DNA of 64,000 nucleotides, from positions 1,798,001-1,862,000 of the forward strand of contig NZ_CP129235.1 of the NCBI RefSeq assembly GCF_030413635.1, written 5' to 3'. The position numbers were made by a program, and so were the translations under genes. The first letter of the stretch is position 1. Each line of letters starts with the position of its first letter. Under the pieces are notes generated by a model. It was not told where the DNA came from. It ran no database searches and saw only the letters and a list, made by a program, of their open reading frames with translations. The stretch comes from Planococcus shenhongbingii. Its GTDB lineage: Bacteria; Bacillota; Bacilli; Bacillales_A; Planococcaceae. Positions 15,626-24,722 of this stretch are shown here, piece after piece.

Positions 15626-16885
15626 CTAGTCCACATTTTTGATGATTTTGGAGCGCAAGAGATAGATAGAGGAGATCACAAGAATCAGCATACCGCACAG
15701 CAACATAACATCCGATATGGTGTACTGCATCACAAGCGCCAGTGACACAAACGCATAAGATAAGGGGACGAGTCCGTTCGAAGAGGCATTGACCAAGCTC
15801 ATGACACGTCCGATTTTATTTGGGTCGGATTGTGCCTGGATCGTTGAAATTAGTGTGACATTGATAAAAGAAGAAAGAATGTCCATCAGCGAAAGCAACA
15901 GAATCCCTTGCCATAGAAAGCCGATTTGGCCCAGAAAAGTTAAGCAGATTCCGAGTACGCCGATCATCACCAGCATGGTCAACCCCCGTTTTTTCCGTAG
16001 GTTCAGAATGCCTACCAGAATGGCTCCGGCCAGCATCCCGCCCTGATACGAACTTTGCAGGAAACTTAAATCCAGCACTTCTCCTTTTAGGACACTATCC
16101 ACCAGCAACGGAATTCCCATCAGCAGAGGACCGAAAAAGAAGAAGTTGATGAAAATTAAGATCACCAGCATATTTTTTAGGAAAGGCATTCCCCATACGT
16201 AAGATAATCCTTCCTTCAGCTCCAATTTCGTGGAGGATCTGCCAGCAATTAATGGTCTTTTTTCTTCTTTGATGAGCGAAGAGAACAGAAACGTCAGAAG
16301 CAAGAAGCCCGCAATTACTCCAAATAACAGACTGAACGAACCGAACGAACCGAACGAAAGAACCCAGCCGCCCAGCATCGGACCGGAAAAAAGAGCAATT
16401 TGATTGGAACTTTGAATAAAGGAATTCGACCGGGGAAGAGCCTCTTTCGCTACGACCGATGGCAGAAGAGAAGTATTTGCCGGTGAAAAGAACGCATCGA
16501 CGATTCCAAAACATAAGACAAATAAGATAAGTGGCCACAGTGCCAGCAAACTGAGCTGCAGCAGGAAAATCATGCCCAGTACCAAAAGGCAGCGCACGAA
16601 ACTGGAGATTAACATGATGCGCGACCGACGAAACCGGTCGGCCCAGACACCGCCAAGCGTCATAAACAAGACCCGTGGCACCATGGTCGCCATCATGACG
16701 ATTCCCAGCAAACTCTCTTTTTCCAAAACAGTAATGATGTACCACTGTTCGGCAAACAGATACGTCGATAAGGCCATAAAAGACGCGGTACTGGACAGCC
16801 AGAGAAACAGAAACGAACGATTGCTGAACAAACTCGGCACAGCTTTTTCCTGCACAGGTGCTTCGGCTACTTGGTCAATTGTCAT
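15626..16885 (-). CDS. MFS efflux transporter, first ArsR-MFS pair
   Basis: A 419-residue major facilitator with about 12 membrane helices and motif-A-like GGVWADRFRRSRIML between helices 2 and 3. It resembles the MFS_3 exporter branch. AAAGGAGGACTCCC is a strong ribosome site. It lies 21 nt after the ArsR-type gene and is surely co-transcribed with it, so the regulator should control it. Substrate unknown; a drug or metal-chelate exporter is plausible. Confidence 0.83.
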   Translation of the reverse strand: MTIDQVAEAPVQEKAVPSLFSNRSFLFLWLSSTASFMALSTYLFAEQWYIITVLEKESLLGIVMMATMVPRVLFMTLGGVWADRFRRSRIMLISSFVRCLLVLGMIFLLQLSLLALWPLILFVLCFGIVDAFFSPANTSLLPSVVAKEALPRSNSFIQSSNQIALFSGPMLGGWVLSFGSFGSFSLLFGVIAGFLLLTFLFSSLIKEEKRPLIAGRSSTKLELKEGLSYVWGMPFLKNMLVILIFINFFFFGPLLMGIPLLVDSVLKGEVLDLSFLQSSYQGGMLAGAILVGILNLRKKRGLTMLVMIGVLGICLTFLGQIGFLWQGILLLSLMDILSSFINVTLISTIQAQSDPNKIGRVMSLVNASSNGLVPLSYAFVSLALVMQYTISDVMLLCGMLILVISSIYLLRSKIIKNVD

Positions 16886-16906
16886 GGGAGTCCTCCTTTC
16901 ACTAGC

Positions 16907-17497
16907 CTACTTCTCTTTCTTAAACAGCAGCTCTTCAATCTGGAAGGCGGTGGTCATCAGGTAGTAATGGTGCTTGTCGGGTTCCTCGTCCTCTTCTTTA
17001 AGTATTTCTAAGAGTTCGCGGTATTTCTGGGTGAATTCCACAAATTTTTTCTGACTCACCGTAAATTCGGTTTGAAGCGACAAATTGTTCCATTCTTCCA
17101 CATTGGACGAATCGAGTTCGAATGATTCATCCGGAGCCGTCAGCACTCGGGTTTTTGCCCGGTCGATGACTTCCAAATACGACTGGCGGGTGGCTTCTTT
17201 GGCTTCCACGTACGTAAGCAGGTGATCCGCCGGAATAAACCCTCTGGCGACCGCCTGATAGAACTTCAGGACATTCCCTCCGCGTTCCTCTTTTCGGACC
17301 AGCTGGATGATGCCGTACTTCTCCAATTCCCGGAGGTGATAGAGGACTTTGGCTCGCGACAAGTTGAGTTCTTGGGCGAGCATCTGCCCGGTATGGGGCT
17401 GTTCTACCAAGTGAATCAGCATTTTGGTGCGCAGCGGATCGCTGATGACTTTTAATTGTTCGTACGTTTCCAGTATAAAAATCGATTGTTGTTCCAT
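16907..17497 (-). CDS. ArsR-type winged-helix regulator
   Basis: A 196-residue regulator. The N-terminal winged helix (about residues 10-75) reads LKVISDPLRTKMLIHLVEQ, GQMLAQELNLSRAKVLYHLR, LEKYGIIQLVRKEE. The longer C-terminal part has no metal-binding Cys pair, so it probably senses an organic ligand. AAAGGGG precedes the start. It is first in an operon with the MFS gene. The upstream TTAACCAGTTAAC (17513-17525) could be part of its operator. Confidence 0.82.
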   Translation of the reverse strand: MEQQSIFILETYEQLKVISDPLRTKMLIHLVEQPHTGQMLAQELNLSRAKVLYHLRELEKYGIIQLVRKEERGGNVLKFYQAVARGFIPADHLLTYVEAKEATRQSYLEVIDRAKTRVLTAPDESFELDSSNVEEWNNLSLQTEFTVSQKKFVEFTQKYRELLEILKEEDEEPDKHHYYLMTTAFQIEELLFKKEK

Positions 17498-17621
17498 TTG
17501 AAAACCCCTTTCTTAACCAGTTAACTTTTATTAACACGATTATATACATAGACACTTTATAAGTGCAACTTTTCTAAAGATGGTTATTAATTCTCCATCA
17601 TATTTTATATGATTCGGGGTA

Positions 17622-17715
17622 ACGTATGACCTTATTATTAGGAAGGAAAAGAAGTGAAAAATTTAGCTTCTTTCCTTCCTTTTATCGTATATGTGTATTT
17701 CTTCGAGCACTTTAT
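17622..17715 (+). repeat. Degenerate F1 repeat
   Basis: A hairpin GGAAGGAAAAGAAG / CTTCTTTCCTTCC (17640-17680) with purine/pyrimidine arms is preceded by TAACGTATGACCTTATTATTAG and followed by GTATTTCTTCGAGCAC. The plan fits F1 but the sequence is worn. The rest of 17526-17832 is AT-rich and unassigned. Confidence 0.4.
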
Positions 17716-17832
17716 TTTCAATAACTGGATTTATTCCAAGCGGAATACAATAAAAGTTCATTCTTTTGAATGAGGTGTAAAAATAATTTGAATTGTATAT
17801 TATTGGTAGGGAGTTGTTAAGGGGAACAGGAA

Positions 17833-18470
17833 ATGAAGATTAGCAGGCCATTCTATATGTAGACGACCTCGGACGGATGAGCAATTTTTAAGCAGAGACA
17901 TTGAGTTTCCATTTGCTAAGTGAAAAATATATTTCATTCAAGATTCAAGTCGGCACAAGCAGCCTTGTTTTCGAATTAGGGCAACCTAATGGGCCAAAGC
18001 AATACCGTTTTGCTTTCAATAGCCCGGGAAATCTATTTGCAGAAGCGAAAGAGTGGCTAAGGAAATTGACGCCTTGATTGGTGCAGCGGGAAAAAGATGA
18101 CATCTTTTTTGAAAACATCGATGCGCATTCCGTCTATTCTTATGATCCGGAAGAGAATGGAGCCGAGCTGATCGCACGGCATCAGCTAAACCCGGTAAAA
18201 AAGGGAGGCCATTTCTCTTCCCGGGACATCGTTGATATGGCGGAAATGAATTTGACGACATACGATGTAGCAGATGTCGGAGGAAAACTTGGAAAAATCG
18301 GCATTCATGAAACACACCATTCACCGCTCAATGCTACTTCCGTTAACTTTCTGGGGGAACCGGAAGATGGCACCCACATTTTTTAGGTTCCAGCGGAATG
18401 ACGTGGCTTTGATCCGTTATCAACGAATCACCCAAAGAGGATTTGTGGATACCAGGACGTAAGAAAGGGA
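17833..18470 (+). pseudogene. Dead VOC/glyoxalase-family gene
   Basis: An intact ribosome site (AAGGGGAACAGGAA) precedes ATG at 17833, but after a few codons a frameshift is needed to read AILYVDDLGRMSNF. In that frame come TAA (where Tyr is expected), LSFHLLSEKYISFKIQVG, SSLVFELGQPNGPKQYRFAF, TGA after WLRKLTP, then DDIFFENIDAHSVYSYDP, NLTTYDV and FLGEPEDGTHIF followed by TAG. The order matches VOC proteins of the Bacillus bleomycin-resistance/dioxygenase type. At least four lesions make it non-functional. A different VOC gene follows at 18482. Confidence 0.8.
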
Positions 18471-18481
18471 GGGGAAGAACG

Positions 18482-18937
18482 GTGATAAAAGGACTCTACG
18501 AAGCGCATTTACCGGTAAGCAATCTTTTGGAATCCATCGAGTTTTACAAGAAGTTGGGGTTAGAAGTGGCCACTCAAAATGAAAAATTAGCCTTTTTCTG
18601 GATTCAGAAAGGGCGCAGCTGGTTGGGGTTATGGGAAACGGATAAAGTGGCAACACCTTATCATCCCTCGTTACGGCATATCGCTTTCCAAGTGGACCTT
18701 GAGGATATGGAAAATGCAAAAGAATGGCTGGAAGACAGGGGAATAACCATCAGAACCGCTTTTGGTTTTTCGCCCAAAGAACAGCCGTTGGTCTTGCCGA
18801 ATATCCCGCATGCCCATGCGGCCATTTATTTTCATGATCCGGATGGCAATTCGCTCGAACTGATCGTGCCATTGAAAATGGATTGCGAAGAAGAACTTCA
18901 AAAGATGACGTTAGAGGCGTGGAACAGTAAAAAGTAA
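18482..18937 (+). CDS. VOC-family protein (glyoxalase / bleomycin-resistance fold)
   Basis: A 151-residue VOC protein with two beta-alpha-beta-beta-beta units: KGLYEAHLPVSNLLESIEFY at the start, RHIAFQVDLEDME in the middle, and AAIYFHDPDGNSLELIVPL at the end. His/Glu metal ligands are in place (AHLPV, RHIAF, LELIV). GTG at 18482 is chosen because GGGAGGGGAAG lies before it. It starts right after the dead VOC gene. Likely a metal-dependent lyase, dioxygenase or resistance protein; not resolved. Confidence 0.8.
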   Translation: MIKGLYEAHLPVSNLLESIEFYKKLGLEVATQNEKLAFFWIQKGRSWLGLWETDKVATPYHPSLRHIAFQVDLEDMENAKEWLEDRGITIRTAFGFSPKEQPLVLPNIPHAHAAIYFHDPDGNSLELIVPLKMDCEEELQKMTLEAWNSKK

Positions 18938-19040
18938 AGGGCAGTTGACAAACGGCCATTTTTATCCGGGCAATTCCTATTAGTCGAAATGAAAGAGTGA
19001 AGAATACAAAACAAAATCGATTCTTAAAAGGATGGGGAAA

Positions 19041-19874
19041 ATGAAAAACTTTATTTGTACCACGTGCGGAGTGCAAGTTGAAAGCGCGATGGCAGCGCCC
19101 GAGAAATGCTTGATTTGTAGTGAAGAGCGGCAATACGTAAGTTCGACTGGCCAAACGTGGACGACGTTAGAAGAGATGATTCAATCGGGAATTTATAAAA
19201 ACACGATTTCTCCAGAAGAACAAGGGTTGTACAGTGTTTCCACGTCGCCCAGTTTTGGCATTGGCCAGATGGCTTATTTTCTCCAAGGCAAGAACGTGAA
19301 TGTATTATGGGACTGTTTAACCTATCTGGATTCAGCCACTATCAATGAAATAAAAGAACTAGGGGGAATTGACGCCATTGCCTTATCGCATCCCCATTAT
19401 TATTCGACTCAAGTGGAATGGGCAGAAGCGTTTGACGCGCCGCTATATATACACGAAGATGATAAGGAATGGGTGACAAGAGCCAGTAATAAAATTGTCT
19501 TTTGGTCAGGCGAATCCCTCGAAGTAGCGGAAGAGATGATTCTTCACCGGATAGGCGGCCATTTCAAGGGCGCCACCGTCTTGGAATGGAAAGAGGGAAA
19601 TGCCCAACAAGGCGTTTTACTGACGGGGGACATCGTGCGCGTCGTGGCAGACCGCCAATGGGTCAGCTTCATGTATAGCTACGCCAACTTTATTCCGTTG
19701 CCGGCATCTACAGTTCAGGGAATAGCCAGTCGGTTGGGGACAGTGAACTTTACCCGGTTGTATGATGCTTTTCATCGGATTATAAAAAACGATGCAAAAG
19801 AACGGGTCCAAAAATCAGCCGAAAGGTATGTGGATGCATTAAATGGCGTTCACTTTCGCACTGAAGCCCTTTAG
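19041..19874 (+). CDS. Metallo-beta-lactamase-fold hydrolase with N-terminal zinc ribbon
   Basis: About 277 residues. The N-terminus has two Cys pairs, CTTCGVQ and CLICSEERQYV, a small zinc knuckle. The rest is a metallo-beta-lactamase fold: ALSHPHYYSTQVEWAE replaces the usual HxHxDH, RIGGHFKGATV supplies a metal His, and LLTGDIVRVVADRQW the bridging Asp. The altered first motif means the metal site may be unusual or catalysis reduced. ATG at 19041 is favoured because GGATGGGG is correctly spaced. Function unknown. Confidence 0.78.
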   Translation: MKNFICTTCGVQVESAMAAPEKCLICSEERQYVSSTGQTWTTLEEMIQSGIYKNTISPEEQGLYSVSTSPSFGIGQMAYFLQGKNVNVLWDCLTYLDSATINEIKELGGIDAIALSHPHYYSTQVEWAEAFDAPLYIHEDDKEWVTRASNKIVFWSGESLEVAEEMILHRIGGHFKGATVLEWKEGNAQQGVLLTGDIVRVVADRQWVSFMYSYANFIPLPASTVQGIASRLGTVNFTRLYDAFHRIIKNDAKERVQKSAERYVDALNGVHFRTEAL

Positions 19875-20071
19875 AATCGGACATGCGCTACGTGTTCTTT
19901 TCGATGATCACTTTGTCCGGTGGGAATGACAGCTTCATTGATGTAGAGGTACCATACGACCGCTTATCTAAACAGAGAAAAAAGAAGCAAAAGCAGAAAC
20001 AATCTGCCTATGTTTCTTTTTTTATGGCTGGGAAGGATAATTCAAATAAGAAACAATGCACTTTTAGATTT

Positions 20072-21289
20072 TTAACTCTTATGTTTCTCTGATATCAAGA
20101 TCTTTTTAGGTTGATAGGACGCAATCAAATAATACAATCCGGGCAAAATAATGAGAGAGCCGATTCCGATATAGACATGTCGAATATTCAAGGCTAGGAA
20201 AGGCAGCGAAGCGAATAGAATACCGAGTGGCATGGTGACCCGGAGGAAGAACAACCGGACAGCACTCAATTGGGCCAGCCGATCCCTTGGGGCTTCTCGT
20301 TGGAAAATGGCAGCACTTTGAGCATTGAACAACGGGAACAGGATCCCGCCCATCAGTTCACACATCCACGCCAAAGGAACCGAATGGACAAAATACAGCA
20401 GTACAAAGGAAAATCCACCGCCAATCAAACCGACGTACATCGTTCGGGGGCTTTTCGGCAGTTTCGTCAGCAGAAGCATGCCCAGCATATAGCCGATGGG
20501 AAAAGCCCCTTTGAAAATGCCATACTCCCATGTTTCGCCTCCCAGTTCACCCCGGATGAACGGGACACTCAAGACCAGCGTTGCGCCGACAGCAAACTGG
20601 ACGGTTGAAGATAGGAGCGTTAGCCGCAAAAGCTGCGGGTAACTGAAAAAACTCCGATAGCCCTCTTTCAATTCGGACCACCAGAACTTCTTGGTCCAAA
20701 CTGCCGCCTTTTGCTTGCTGGATTGCGGGATGCGGGAAAGTGCTAAGAAACTGATGAAGAATAACAGCGCCGAAATGCTGTAAATCCACTGCATCGGCAC
20801 CAGCAGCAACAAGAGCGACGTGACACCGGGTGCCAGAAAGTTCATCAGCCGCAGCGTCCCGTCCAGCAAGCCGTTGGCATCGGCCAGTTCTTCGTCAGTG
20901 CAGATTTCCGGCAACAGGGAAAAAGACAGGCTGGCAAAAATGGGCTGCAGCAGTCCCAAGATGCATTGGAGAACCACCAAGCCGATGATGGTTCCGGTGT
21001 CTGTTCCCATCCAGAATCCGACTAATGGCAGCAGGTAAGCACCGGCTCGGATCAGTTGGATATTTTTCAGTACTTTCTCTTTGATGACATGGTTCAGAAA
21101 CGGTGAACTGATGCCTTGCAACACCAGCGAAGGAATAAAATAAACAAGCCAGAGGATGCCCATCCACTCCCGTGAGCCGGTCAGTTCGTACAACAGCAAC
21201 CCATTGATAATGGCGCCGGCAGCGCCGCCGAACTCCGAGACGATTTCACCAATCCATAGCGATTTAAAAGACTTGGAATACTTCTTCAT
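20072..21289 (-). CDS. MFS efflux transporter, second ArsR-MFS pair
   Basis: A 405-residue major facilitator with about 12 helices (LLYELTGSREWMGILWLVYF near the N-terminus). It begins inside the stop of the ArsR-type gene (ATGA overlap), so translation is coupled. It belongs to the same broad exporter branch as the other MFS genes here but is not a close copy of them. Substrate unknown. Confidence 0.82.
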   Translation of the reverse strand: MKKYSKSFKSLWIGEIVSEFGGAAGAIINGLLLYELTGSREWMGILWLVYFIPSLVLQGISSPFLNHVIKEKVLKNIQLIRAGAYLLPLVGFWMGTDTGTIIGLVVLQCILGLLQPIFASLSFSLLPEICTDEELADANGLLDGTLRLMNFLAPGVTSLLLLLVPMQWIYSISALLFFISFLALSRIPQSSKQKAAVWTKKFWWSELKEGYRSFFSYPQLLRLTLLSSTVQFAVGATLVLSVPFIRGELGGETWEYGIFKGAFPIGYMLGMLLLTKLPKSPRTMYVGLIGGGFSFVLLYFVHSVPLAWMCELMGGILFPLFNAQSAAIFQREAPRDRLAQLSAVRLFFLRVTMPLGILFASLPFLALNIRHVYIGIGSLIILPGLYYLIASYQPKKILISEKHKS

Positions 21290-22329
21290 AAGCTGGTTCT
21301 CATGTATCGAGCCAATTGGCTGGAAAACGCTTCAAGTTTATCGGGATTGATTGAATAGATCCCTTTCTCCACTCGAATGAATTTCGCGGCTTTCAGCAAG
21401 GCAAGTTGGTGATGAAGTGTAGTTTTTGATGTATTGAATTGACTACTCAATTCTTGAAGAGATAGGGGGTGCTTTTGAAGCTGAAACAGCAATTTTAATC
21501 GTAGCTCATCCCCTAACGCTTTATGCCCGCGAATCAGCTCATTTGAAGGAACTCCCGGTTCCAGCAGATGCTCTTCTTTGACCGGATAGAAGAAGAGCTT
21601 GGTGTCGGCTGTGCGGATGGTCAGCACCCACGGGCGATAGGAAACCTGCGGGATCAGTTTGACCGACCAAACCGAGGGTTCCGGCAGGTACTCGACACCG
21701 CCCGTCACCCGTTCGATTTCGGCTACCGCATTCCGGGCATCCAGTTGGCGGTGCTCTTTCTGTTCAAAAGTTAGTGCCTGCAGCCATTTTCCCCATTCTT
21801 CTTTCTGTGATATCCAATTCTCCCATTCTGTTAAGACACGAATCATCATTTCACTTGTTTCAGATTGTGATAGCAAGAGAAGCTGGTGAACATACCCTTC
21901 TAAATAGTCATGTCCGTTAAATAGATCGGCATACTTTTCCCATACTTCCGTTTGGCCGGGTTCTCGAGCTGCTTCTTTTCTTAGCGCTTCCGATTGCCGG
22001 TCGTGGTAAGGAAGGAGCCATTCATAAAAATCAGCGGTTGAAGCAGCGGAAAGCAAATTCGAAAATTCTGGAACGGAAGCCGCAGCAAATTGATTCTGCA
22101 ACAGAAGCATGCCGTACCAAAAATTCGTTTCTTCAATCCCTTTTAACAGCTGAACCAGTGAGGGGGGCATTAAGCTTTTGTTGGTTGTCCATTCTTCGTC
22201 CCGTTCAAATGTATGGCGCAATTGTTTATGTGTATAGCCTGCAATCCCGAGTATCAATTCCCAGACCGGTGACTGTTCCACTTTCAACTGTATGGTTTCG
22301 CTAGGGGCAACTGAATTTAAAATTTTCAA
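21286..22329 (-). CDS. ArsR-type regulator with long N-terminal domain
   Basis: A 347-residue protein. The winged helix is at the C-terminus (about residues 265-335: HKALGDELRLKLLFQLQKHP, LSSQFNTSKTTLHHQLALLK, GIYSINPD). The 260-residue N-terminal part resembles the extended sensor domain of DUF5937-type ArsR regulators. The TTG start follows AGGAGGAATCCCG. It overlaps the MFS gene by 4 nt; the operator is probably the dyad at 22362-22402. Confidence 0.82.
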   Translation of the reverse strand: MKILNSVAPSETIQLKVEQSPVWELILGIAGYTHKQLRHTFERDEEWTTNKSLMPPSLVQLLKGIEETNFWYGMLLLQNQFAAASVPEFSNLLSAASTADFYEWLLPYHDRQSEALRKEAAREPGQTEVWEKYADLFNGHDYLEGYVHQLLLLSQSETSEMMIRVLTEWENWISQKEEWGKWLQALTFEQKEHRQLDARNAVAEIERVTGGVEYLPEPSVWSVKLIPQVSYRPWVLTIRTADTKLFFYPVKEEHLLEPGVPSNELIRGHKALGDELRLKLLFQLQKHPLSLQELSSQFNTSKTTLHHQLALLKAAKFIRVEKGIYSINPDKLEAFSSQLARYMRTSL

Positions 22330-22361
22330 CGGGATTCCTCCTAAAGTTTCTTAATAAATGT

Positions 22362-22402
22362 ATTCTATATTATTGGAATATTAAATTCAATAAAATTAGA
22401 AT
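22362..22402. promoter_or_regulatory. Candidate operator dyad of the ArsR-MFS operon
   Basis: Outer arms ATTCTA/TAGAAT and inner arms TATTG-GAAT/ATTC-AATA form a 41-bp dyad centred on TTAAA, 33 nt before the regulator gene. Such AT-rich dyads are typical ArsR-family operators. Confidence 0.55.
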
Positions 22403-22461
22403 ATCAATTTTTAATAATGCTTTTAGAGAAAAAGTTGTTGGAGATACTAGCGTTAGCTATT

Positions 22462-22555
22462 TAATTTACTTATTAGCCCTTATCGGAAGTCAAGAATTTC
22501 TAGTAGGAGTTTCTTGTCTTTTTAATTTGCAGAAATGTACTTTTACGAGCGATAA
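22462..22555 (+). repeat. F1 repeat
   Basis: TTTACTTATTAGCCCTTATC then GGAAG, hairpin CAAGAATTTC...GTTTCTTG, TTTTTAATTTGCAGAAATG, then TACTTTTACGAGCG. The remainder of 22403-22690 is unassigned. Confidence 0.72.
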
Positions 22556-22690
22556 AACAAAAAAGGTTTTAACCGTTCCTATTCTTTACCAGCAATAAAA
22601 AAGCTATAATTGAATTAACAATATTTTGAAAATTTCATTTAGAACTAGAGTAAATAGTAGAAGTAAAAAGAAGGAATGGGGACATGGGCA

Positions 22691-23161
22691 ATGGATGTAG
22701 CAATCAGAAGAACGAAAGAAACCGAGGCCCTGCAGTTATTGGAGATACAAAAGGAAGCCTTTTTAGAGGATTTAAAACGCTATGAAGATCATGAGACCAA
22801 TCCAGTAAATGAACCGATCGAAAGACTGCTGCGGAAAATCGAGGTCTTCCTTCATTACACAATCTGGTTGGAAGATGAAATTATCGGAGGAGTGGATATT
22901 CGCAGCTTAGACGGAAACAGATACCGTTTAAATCGAATTTTCCTATTGAACAAGTTCCAGAACCAGGGGTTAGGAAGTGAAATTATGCAGCTGATCGAGA
23001 AGGAGTTTCCTTCAGTAGCCGAATGGCATCTGGATACCCCTCATTTGAATAAACGAAATCACCACTTCTATGAGAAACTAGGCTACCGGAAAGTTGGCCA
23101 GCACCAATTGACCGATAAGCTCTTTCTCTATGACTACGTGAAGAAAATGGGAGCCAATTAA
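22691..23161 (+). CDS. GNAT-family N-acetyltransferase (paralogue of 11611)
   Basis: A 156-residue GNAT nearly co-linear with the 11611 protein (for example EIQKEAFLEDLKRYEDHETN and HHFYEKLGYRKVGQHQ). The start at 22691 aligns with the paralogue; an ATG at 22676 would add five residues but is too close to its SD. Several conservative differences show the two copies have diverged while remaining intact. Substrate unknown. Confidence 0.76.
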   Translation: MDVAIRRTKETEALQLLEIQKEAFLEDLKRYEDHETNPVNEPIERLLRKIEVFLHYTIWLEDEIIGGVDIRSLDGNRYRLNRIFLLNKFQNQGLGSEIMQLIEKEFPSVAEWHLDTPHLNKRNHHFYEKLGYRKVGQHQLTDKLFLYDYVKKMGAN

Positions 23162-23302
23162 GGGGAAAAAGAGCGCTGTGGCGTTAACCGCATTATTCAA
23201 CGAGATGTTTTTGACTCCCGCATGATCCTAATCTACATAATGTGCGTTATTGGAAGCGGACACTGAGAAAATGAAAAAAATCAAAGAAAGCAGGAAGAGC
23301 TT

Positions 23303-23824
23303 TTGAGAAAAGTTGTAGTTTCGCCATACGATGAACAATGGGTTTTATTATTCACTAAAGAAGCGGATGAATTAAAGATGATTCTGGGCGAAGAAAGGGT
23401 TTCGATCCATCACTTTGGCAGCACGTCGATTCCGGGATTAGAAGCTAAGCCGATTATTGACATATTGGCTGTTGCGAAAGACATCACCTTGGTAGATGGA
23501 TATAACCCGGCATTAAAAGCATTCGGCTATGAAGGAAAAGGCGAAAACGGCATACCGGGACGCAGGTATTTTCAAAAAGGCGGGAATGATCGGACGCATC
23601 ATCTCCATATTTATCAAATCGACAGCCCCGAAATTGAACGGCACTTGGCGTTCAGGGACTATCTGCGCACTCATTCGGATGTTATGAAAGAGTATGGAGG
23701 GTTAAAAAGACGGTTGAGCCGGCAGTTCCCCTATGATATCGAGTCTTATATTAGGGGAAAAGAGGAACTGGCCTTGAAAATTCAAGAAGAAGCTTTAGCA
23801 TGGTATCGAAAAAGCCGGAAATAA
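23303..23824 (+). CDS. GrpB/UPF0157-family nucleotidyltransferase-like protein
   Basis: A 173-residue member of the GrpB family, a nucleotidyltransferase fold found alone or fused to dephospho-CoA kinase. The signature HHFGSTSIPGLEAKPIIDIL is at about residues 36-55, with GRRYFQKG and THHLHIY later. The TTG start follows CAGGAAGAGC. It sits between a GNAT and a metallophosphoesterase and is followed by an F2 palindrome 18 nt after its stop. Substrate unknown. Confidence 0.83.
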   Translation: MRKVVVSPYDEQWVLLFTKEADELKMILGEERVSIHHFGSTSIPGLEAKPIIDILAVAKDITLVDGYNPALKAFGYEGKGENGIPGRRYFQKGGNDRTHHLHIYQIDSPEIERHLAFRDYLRTHSDVMKEYGGLKRRLSRQFPYDIESYIRGKEELALKIQEEALAWYRKSRK

Positions 23825-23841
23825 GAATGCTTTGTTTTAAA

Positions 23842-23878
23842 TGAATGTTGCTGATGTGCATTTAAGTTACATTCAGTT
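23842..23878. repeat. F2 repeat
   Basis: GAATGTTGCTGATGTGCATT then TAAGTTACATTCAG; the right arm is exact and the left arm worn. It starts 18 nt after the GrpB stop. Confidence 0.6.
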
Positions 23879-23905
23879 CCAGAGAGTTCCGAAGGGAGGG
23901 TTTTT

Positions 23906-24634
23906 ATGAGTACTAAAATCGCTGTAATCGCAGATGTACACGGGAATAGTACTGCTTTGCTTGCCGCATTAAATGAGATAGATAAGGATCCCGAAATTCA
24001 TCATATTTACTGTATCGGAGACATGGTTGGAATCGGGTACGAAACCAATAAAGTGCTTGAAATTCTTTTTTCTAGAGATGATGTATCCTTTGTAATGGGG
24101 AATCATGAGGAAGAAATTCTAGCGATTTTAGAAGGCGAAGAAAGTAGCAGCCAAGAGGGAGAGAAAATTCATCATGAATGGCTCGCAAATCGGTTAGAGA
24201 AGAGATTCATTCCACACATCAGTGGCATGCCTAAACAATTAAGTGGGGTGTACGAAGGCAAGAAGCTCTTGTTTACGCACTATCATTTAGATGCTGAAAA
24301 ACAATTTATCCCCATTGACACCGAGCCTTCTATCGAAAAGCTGGATGACTTTTACAAGCAGTCACCATTTGATTTAGTTTGCTTTGGTCATCATCATCCG
24401 AAGCACTATTTTTCATCAGAAGAAAGAATCTATTTAAACCCTGGATCGCTAGGATGTTACGACAAGCCCTTTGCAAGATATGCCACAATTTTAATAACGA
24501 CTGATGATATCAAGGTGGAATTAGAAGAAGCGGCTTATAACAACCAAGATTTTTTAAAGGGATACGAAGTGTTGGAAGTGCCGGAAAAAGATTTTATTTT
24601 GAACATTTTTCATGGAAATCAGCATCAGAATTAA
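23906..24634 (+). CDS. Metallophosphoesterase (YfcE-like, Metallophos_2)
   Basis: A 242-residue calcineurin-type phosphoesterase. Metal and catalytic motifs in order: ADVHGN (about 9-14), IGDMVGIG (about 37-44), MGNHEEE (about 64-70), FTHYHLD (about 129-135), and FGHHHPKH (about 159-166) then NPGSLG. GAAGGGAGGG is the ribosome site. It probably hydrolyses a phosphodiester or phosphomonoester in the cytoplasm. Substrate unknown. Confidence 0.87.
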   Translation: MSTKIAVIADVHGNSTALLAALNEIDKDPEIHHIYCIGDMVGIGYETNKVLEILFSRDDVSFVMGNHEEEILAILEGEESSSQEGEKIHHEWLANRLEKRFIPHISGMPKQLSGVYEGKKLLFTHYHLDAEKQFIPIDTEPSIEKLDDFYKQSPFDLVCFGHHHPKHYFSSEERIYLNPGSLGCYDKPFARYATILITTDDIKVELEEAAYNNQDFLKGYEVLEVPEKDFILNIFHGNQHQN

Positions 24635-24722
24635 AAATTAATCTGTATCTTGATAATAAAAATATTATTTTGAATGCCCAAAATTTTGCAGGAGAATATC
24701 GGCGGAGGTGAAATGTTCCATC

